Part shown: in pieces, positions 29,684 through 33,175 of the stretch
Position numbering within the stretch: the first letter of the stretch is position 1
How the letters are laid out: the number at the start of each line of letters is the position of its first letter
Source: an uncultured beta proteobacterium
Lineage (GTDB): Bacteria > Pseudomonadota > Gammaproteobacteria > Burkholderiales > Burkholderiaceae_C
DNA length: 33,175 nucleotides
Direction: 5' to 3'
NCBI GenBank assembly: GCA_903844215.1
Contig: CAIMSP010000097.1
Coordinates: 1 to 33,175, forward strand
The notes under the pieces: generated by a model
The model's database searches: none
What the model saw: the letters and a program-made list of their open reading frames with translations, nothing else
What the model was told of the DNA's origin: nothing
Made by a program: the position numbers and the translations under genes

Positions 29684-30508
29684 GTGGATACTGCATTGCT
29701 CATCAAAGCCGCCATCATGGGCGTGGTCGAAGGTCTGACCGAATTTCTTCCGGTCTCCTCCACCGGGCATCTGATTCTGACCGGCGCGCTGCTGGGCTTC
29801 GACGACGACAAGTCCAAGGTGTTTGACATCGCGATCCAGTCCGGCGCCATCTTCGCCGTGATCCTGGTCTATTGGCAAAAGATCAGCGCCACCGTCCTGG
29901 CCCTGCCCACGCAGCCGCAGGCGCGCCGCTTTGCCCTGAATGTGTTCATCGGTTTCCTGCCTGCGGCCGTGCTGGGCCTGCTGATCTACAAGACCATCAA
30001 GACCCATCTGTTCAACGCCCCCGTGGTCGCAGCCGCCTTCATCGTCGGCGCCTTCATCATCCTGTGGGTGGAGAAGAAGGCCCGGCTCACAGCGCGCATC
30101 CAGAGCATCGACGACATGAGCCCGATGGACGCGTTCAAGGTGGGCCTGGTGCAGTGCCTGGGAATGATTCCGGGAACCAGCCGCAGCGGCGCCACCATCA
30201 TCGGCGGCATGCTGCTCGGACTGAGCCGCCAGGTGGCCACGGAGTTCTCCTTCTTCCTTGCCATCCCCACACTCATCGGCGCCGGCGTGTACAGCCTGTA
30301 CAAGGAGCGCGCGTTGCTCTCCATGGCCGATCTGCCGCTGTTTGGCGTGGGGCTGCTGGTGTCCTTCATCAGCGCCTGGCTGTGCATCCGCTGGCTGCTG
30401 CGCTATGTGGCCACGCACAGCTTCGTGTCGTTTGCCTATTACCGCATCGCCTTCGGCCTGGTGGTGCTGGGCACGGCCTGGAGCGGCACGGTGAAGTGGG
30501 TGGCCTGA
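29684..30508 (+). CDS. uppP: undecaprenyl-diphosphatase, UppP/BacA family
   Basis: This 274-residue integral membrane phosphatase converts undecaprenyl pyrophosphate to the monophosphate carrier used for peptidoglycan and other polymers. The two inverted catalytic repeats are visible: [20 protein letters not shown] (residues 10-29) and [19 protein letters not shown] near residue 165. About eight hydrophobic segments. It starts with GTG ([10 protein letters not shown]), with GGGG upstream as weak ribosome binding site. The name bacA refers to bacitracin resistance of overproducers. It follows serA after 66 bases. Confidence 0.95.
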   Translation: MDTALLIKAAIMGVVEGLTEFLPVSSTGHLILTGALLGFDDDKSKVFDIAIQSGAIFAVILVYWQKISATVLALPTQPQARRFALNVFIGFLPAAVLGLLIYKTIKTHLFNAPVVAAAFIVGAFIILWVEKKARLTARIQSIDDMSPMDAFKVGLVQCLGMIPGTSRSGATIIGGMLLGLSRQVATEFSFFLAIPTLIGAGVYSLYKERALLSMADLPLFGVGLLVSFISAWLCIRWLLRYVATHSFVSFAYYRIAFGLVVLGTAWSGTVKWVA

Positions 30509-30583
30509 GGACAGACAGCGCGCTGGCGCCAGTCCCGATTCGGTTTAAGCTTGCACCCCCAACCGCCCGATTGCGCCCCACCC

Positions 30584-32374
30584 ATGAGTACCCTTCCCGG
30601 CCAGCGCGCCAGCGCGCCCCCCAAATCGCTCTCCGGCCTTGTGCCTTTCCTGCGGCCCTACCGCCTGCGCATCGGCATGGCGCTGGTCTTCCTGGTGCTG
30701 GCCGCAGCGGCCACGCTGGCGTTTCCGCTGGCGCTGCGCAGCCTGATCGACGGCGGCATGGCGCCCTCGGACAAGGGCGCGCAGGCCATGGCGCTGCGCG
30801 AGCATTTTCTCGAACTGTTCGCCGTGGCAACCGCGCTGGGCGTGTTTTCCGCCGCGCGCTTTTATCTGGTGAGCTGGCTGGGCGAGCGCGTCACGGCCGA
30901 TCTGCGCAATGCCGTCTATCGCCATGTGCTCCAGCAGAGCCCGCAGTTTTTTGAAACCACGCAGACCGGCGAGGTGCTGTCGCGCCTGACCACCGACACC
31001 ACGCTGGTGCAGTCGGTGGTGGGCTCGTCGCTCTCCATGGGCTTGCGCAACGCGGTCATGGGGCTGGGCGCGCTGGGGATTCTGGTCTGGACCAACCCCT
31101 ACGTCATGCTGCAGGTGCTGGGCGTGCTGATCCTGATCGTGCTGCCGGCGCTGTGGTTTGGACGGCGCGTGCGGCGTTTGTCGCGCGCCAGCCAGGACCG
31201 CGTCGCGGACTCCAGCGCCATCGCGGCCGAGGTGTTGAACGCGATTCCGGTGGTGCAAAGCTATACCGCCGAGGGCCGCGAGTCGGCGCGCTTTGACGCG
31301 TCCACGCACGACGCCTTTGCCACCGCCATCCGCCGCACCGGGGCGCGCTCGGTGCTCGTGGCCTTCATCATCATCGCCACCAGCGCCGCCCTGCTGTGGG
31401 GCCTGTACCAGGGAACCCAGGCCGTGATGGCCGGGCGCCTGAGCGCCGGGCACCTGGGCCAGACCGTGGTTTACGTCATCATTCTGGCCAGCGCCTTTGC
31501 CGTGCTGGGCGAGGTCTATGGCGACTTGCAGCGCGCGGCCGGCGCCACCGAACGCTTGATGGAGCTGCTCGCCAGTCGCTCGCCGATTGGCTCGCCCGCG
31601 CAACCCGTCGCCCTGCCGCTGGTGCACAGCGGCAGCCGCGTGGACTTTGACGACGTGAGCTTCCATTACCCATCGCGCCCTCTGCAAACCGCGCTGAGCC
31701 ACTTCACACTGCACGTGGCGGCGGGTGAAACCGTGGCCCTGGTGGGTTCCAGCGGCGCGGGCAAGAGCACGGTGTTTCAGCTGCTGCTGCGCTTTTACGA
31801 CCCCGATGCAGCGTCGGCCGGCGGCATCCGCCTGAACGGCGTGGCCACGCGCGACTTGGCGCTGAGCGATTTGCGCGAGCGCGTGGGCATCGTGCCCCAG
31901 GACGCGGTGATCTTCTCCACCAGCGCGCTGGAGAACATCCGCTACGGCGCACCCGACGCCAGCGACGAACAGGTGCACGCTGCGGCGCGGGCCGCGTTCG
32001 CGCACGATTTCATCGCGGAGCTGCCGCAGGGCTATGACACTTTTTTGGGCGAGCGCGGCGTGCGCCTGAGCGGCGGCCAACGCCAGCGCATCGCCATCGC
32101 ACGCGCGATGCTGAAGAATCCGCCCTTGCTGCTGCTGGACGAAGCCACCAGCGCGCTGGACGCGCAAAGCGAGCGCATGGTGCAAGCCGCGTTGGAGTCG
32201 GCGATGCAGGGCCGCACCACGCTGGTGATTGCGCACCGCCTGGCAACGGTGCAAAAGGCCGATCGCATCGTGGTACTGGACCATGGCCAGATCGTCGAAC
32301 AGGGAACGCACGCCGAACTGGTCGCGCGCGACGGCGTCTATGCGCGCCTCGCGGCGCTGCAATTCACCTCGTAA
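30584..32374 (+). CDS. MsbA/LmrA-type ABC exporter (half transporter)
   Basis: This 596-residue protein has an N-terminal six-helix exporter domain (about 15-325; [37 protein letters not shown] and [42 protein letters not shown]). The C-terminal ATPase has Walker [10 protein letters not shown], signature [16 protein letters not shown], Walker [13 protein letters not shown] and H-loop IAHRL. It works as a homodimer exporting lipids or drugs; being next to uppP is suggestive of an envelope role but not decisive. The chosen ATG (MSTLPGQ) lies 33 bases inside the longer TTG frame. Confidence 0.93.
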   Translation: MSTLPGQRASAPPKSLSGLVPFLRPYRLRIGMALVFLVLAAAATLAFPLALRSLIDGGMAPSDKGAQAMALREHFLELFAVATALGVFSAARFYLVSWLGERVTADLRNAVYRHVLQQSPQFFETTQTGEVLSRLTTDTTLVQSVVGSSLSMGLRNAVMGLGALGILVWTNPYVMLQVLGVLILIVLPALWFGRRVRRLSRASQDRVADSSAIAAEVLNAIPVVQSYTAEGRESARFDASTHDAFATAIRRTGARSVLVAFIIIATSAALLWGLYQGTQAVMAGRLSAGHLGQTVVYVIILASAFAVLGEVYGDLQRAAGATERLMELLASRSPIGSPAQPVALPLVHSGSRVDFDDVSFHYPSRPLQTALSHFTLHVAAGETVALVGSSGAGKSTVFQLLLRFYDPDAASAGGIRLNGVATRDLALSDLRERVGIVPQDAVIFSTSALENIRYGAPDASDEQVHAAARAAFAHDFIAELPQGYDTFLGERGVRLSGGQRQRIAIARAMLKNPPLLLLDEATSALDAQSERMVQAALESAMQGRTTLVIAHRLATVQKADRIVVLDHGQIVEQGTHAELVARDGVYARLAALQFTS

Positions 32375-32426
32375 TTCGAGCTATGCTCCAATCTGGTTTA
32401 CCACGGAATTCGCAAGGACCCACCCC

Positions 32427-33175
32427 ATGAAGCATTCAGTCCAGCAAGAAGTTGACGCGCGCACCAATCTGACCGGCAACAACCAGTTCGAGATGATGCT
32501 GTTCCGGCTCGGAGAGACGGCCCATTCCGATCACCGCGAGCTGTTCGGCATCAACGTGTTCAAGGTGCGCGAGATCCTGGTCATGCCCAACATCACGGCC
32601 ATCGCCAACGCGCCCAAGCATGTGCTGGGCGTGGCCAATATCCGCGGCCAGATCATCCCGGTGATCGACCTGCCGGCGGTCGTGGGCTGCACGCCCAAGC
32701 GCGGCCTGGCGATCCTGATCGTGGCCGAGTTCGCGCGCACCACCCAGGCCTTTGCGGTGGAAGAGGTGGATGAAATCGTGCGCCTGGAATGGAACCAGAT
32801 CATCCCGGCCGAAGGCTCGGGCGTGGGCGGCCTCATCACCAGCCTGGCGCGCCTGGACGGCAACACCGATCAGACGCGCTTGGCGCAGATCCTGGACGTG
32901 GAGCAGATCCTGCGCGACGTCATGCCCAGCGAGAACGACAAGGTCGACAAGGCCAGCGTGGGCCCGGCCCTGGTGCTGCCTGCGGGCACGGTGATCCTGG
33001 CGGCCGACGACTCGGCCGTGGCGCGCTCGATGATCGAGCAAGGGCTCAACGCCATGGGCGCGCCCTTTGTCATGACCAAGACCGGCAAGGAAGCCTGGGA
33101 CAAGCTGCAGGCCATGGCCGACGACGCGATCGCCCAGGGCCAGACGATTCTGGACAAGGTCGCGCTGGTGCTCAC
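32427..33175 (+). CDS. cheV: chemotaxis coupling protein CheV, 3' end outside window
   Basis: 249 codons are present of a family usually about 310-330. The N-terminal CheW domain (about residues 18-165: [59 protein letters not shown]) couples receptors to the CheA kinase. A receiver domain starts at about 190 ([19 protein letters not shown]), with the acidic pair in ADDS; the phospho-acceptor Asp is beyond the right edge. AAGGA nine bases upstream of the ATG is a good ribosome binding site. It is the only motility or chemotaxis gene in the window. Confidence 0.95.
   Translation, partial: MKHSVQQEVDARTNLTGNNQFEMMLFRLGETAHSDHRELFGINVFKVREILVMPNITAIANAPKHVLGVANIRGQIIPVIDLPAVVGCTPKRGLAILIVAEFARTTQAFAVEEVDEIVRLEWNQIIPAEGSGVGGLITSLARLDGNTDQTRLAQILDVEQILRDVMPSENDKVDKASVGPALVLPAGTVILAADDSAVARSMIEQGLNAMGAPFVMTKTGKEAWDKLQAMADDAIAQGQTILDKVALVL

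Noticed and set aside
30545..32362. 605-codon frame on the minus strand.
   Set aside because: Exactly antisense to the ABC exporter, with no family signature. Same explanation applies to the long minus frames at 25318-27264, 27207-28406 and 7614-9176.

Overview
This window looks like a chromosomal segment of a high-GC betaproteobacterium, probably Burkholderiales and close to Comamonadaceae. The reasons are the strongly GC-biased third positions, the gene content (CsgG/DUF4810/GNA1162 lipoprotein trio, MASE2-GGDEF cyclase, AlgZ/AlgR-type regulators, CheV) and the dispersed REP-like palindromes. The assignment comes from reading proteins, not from a database search. No rRNA, tRNA, CRISPR array or insertion sequence was recognised.

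Region 1 (1-4695) is an accessory defence and toxin-antitoxin island with a lot of decay. It holds the N-terminal part of an MmeI-like type IIG restriction-modification enzyme whose start codon seems to be ATA instead of ATG. It also holds a truncated DUF2283 fragment, an MntA/HepT (MNT/HEPN) pair, a divergent hicAB pair, an HTH antitoxin-like gene with an internal deletion, an intact DUF2283 gene, a zeta-like kinase gene, and three copies of an unnamed small-protein gene. Duplicated blocks show that the island grew and shrank by recombination between short homologies.

Region 2 (4692-11724) starts with glnS, whose stop overlaps the start of the zeta-like gene. Divergent from glnS is a UgpB/A/E/C-like ABC importer operon in the order ATPase, binding protein, permease, permease, followed by an endonuclease/exonuclease/phosphatase-fold protein. 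A REP-like palindrome sits between the binding protein and the first permease.

Region 3 (11879-13687) is a three-lipoprotein operon (CsgG-like, DUF4810, DUF799/GNA1162) that ends in a very strong perfect hairpin. Region 4 (13879-18637) is a five-gene envelope cassette: periplasmic repeat-like protein, LolD-like ATPase, LolE/MacB-like FtsX permease, LolA-like periplasmic carrier and an outer-membrane barrel protein. It has every part of a route from inner to outer membrane and is the best candidate here for an undescribed system.

Region 5 (18801-27192) carries the tail-specific protease Prc, a MASE2 diguanylate cyclase, a DUF2817 metallopeptidase-like protein, a LytS/LytTR two-component pair, a small membrane protein and a zinc-ribbon/SPOR protein. 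Region 6 (27303-33175) is mostly housekeeping: serC-serA, uppP, an MsbA-type ABC exporter and the start of cheV, which runs off the right edge.
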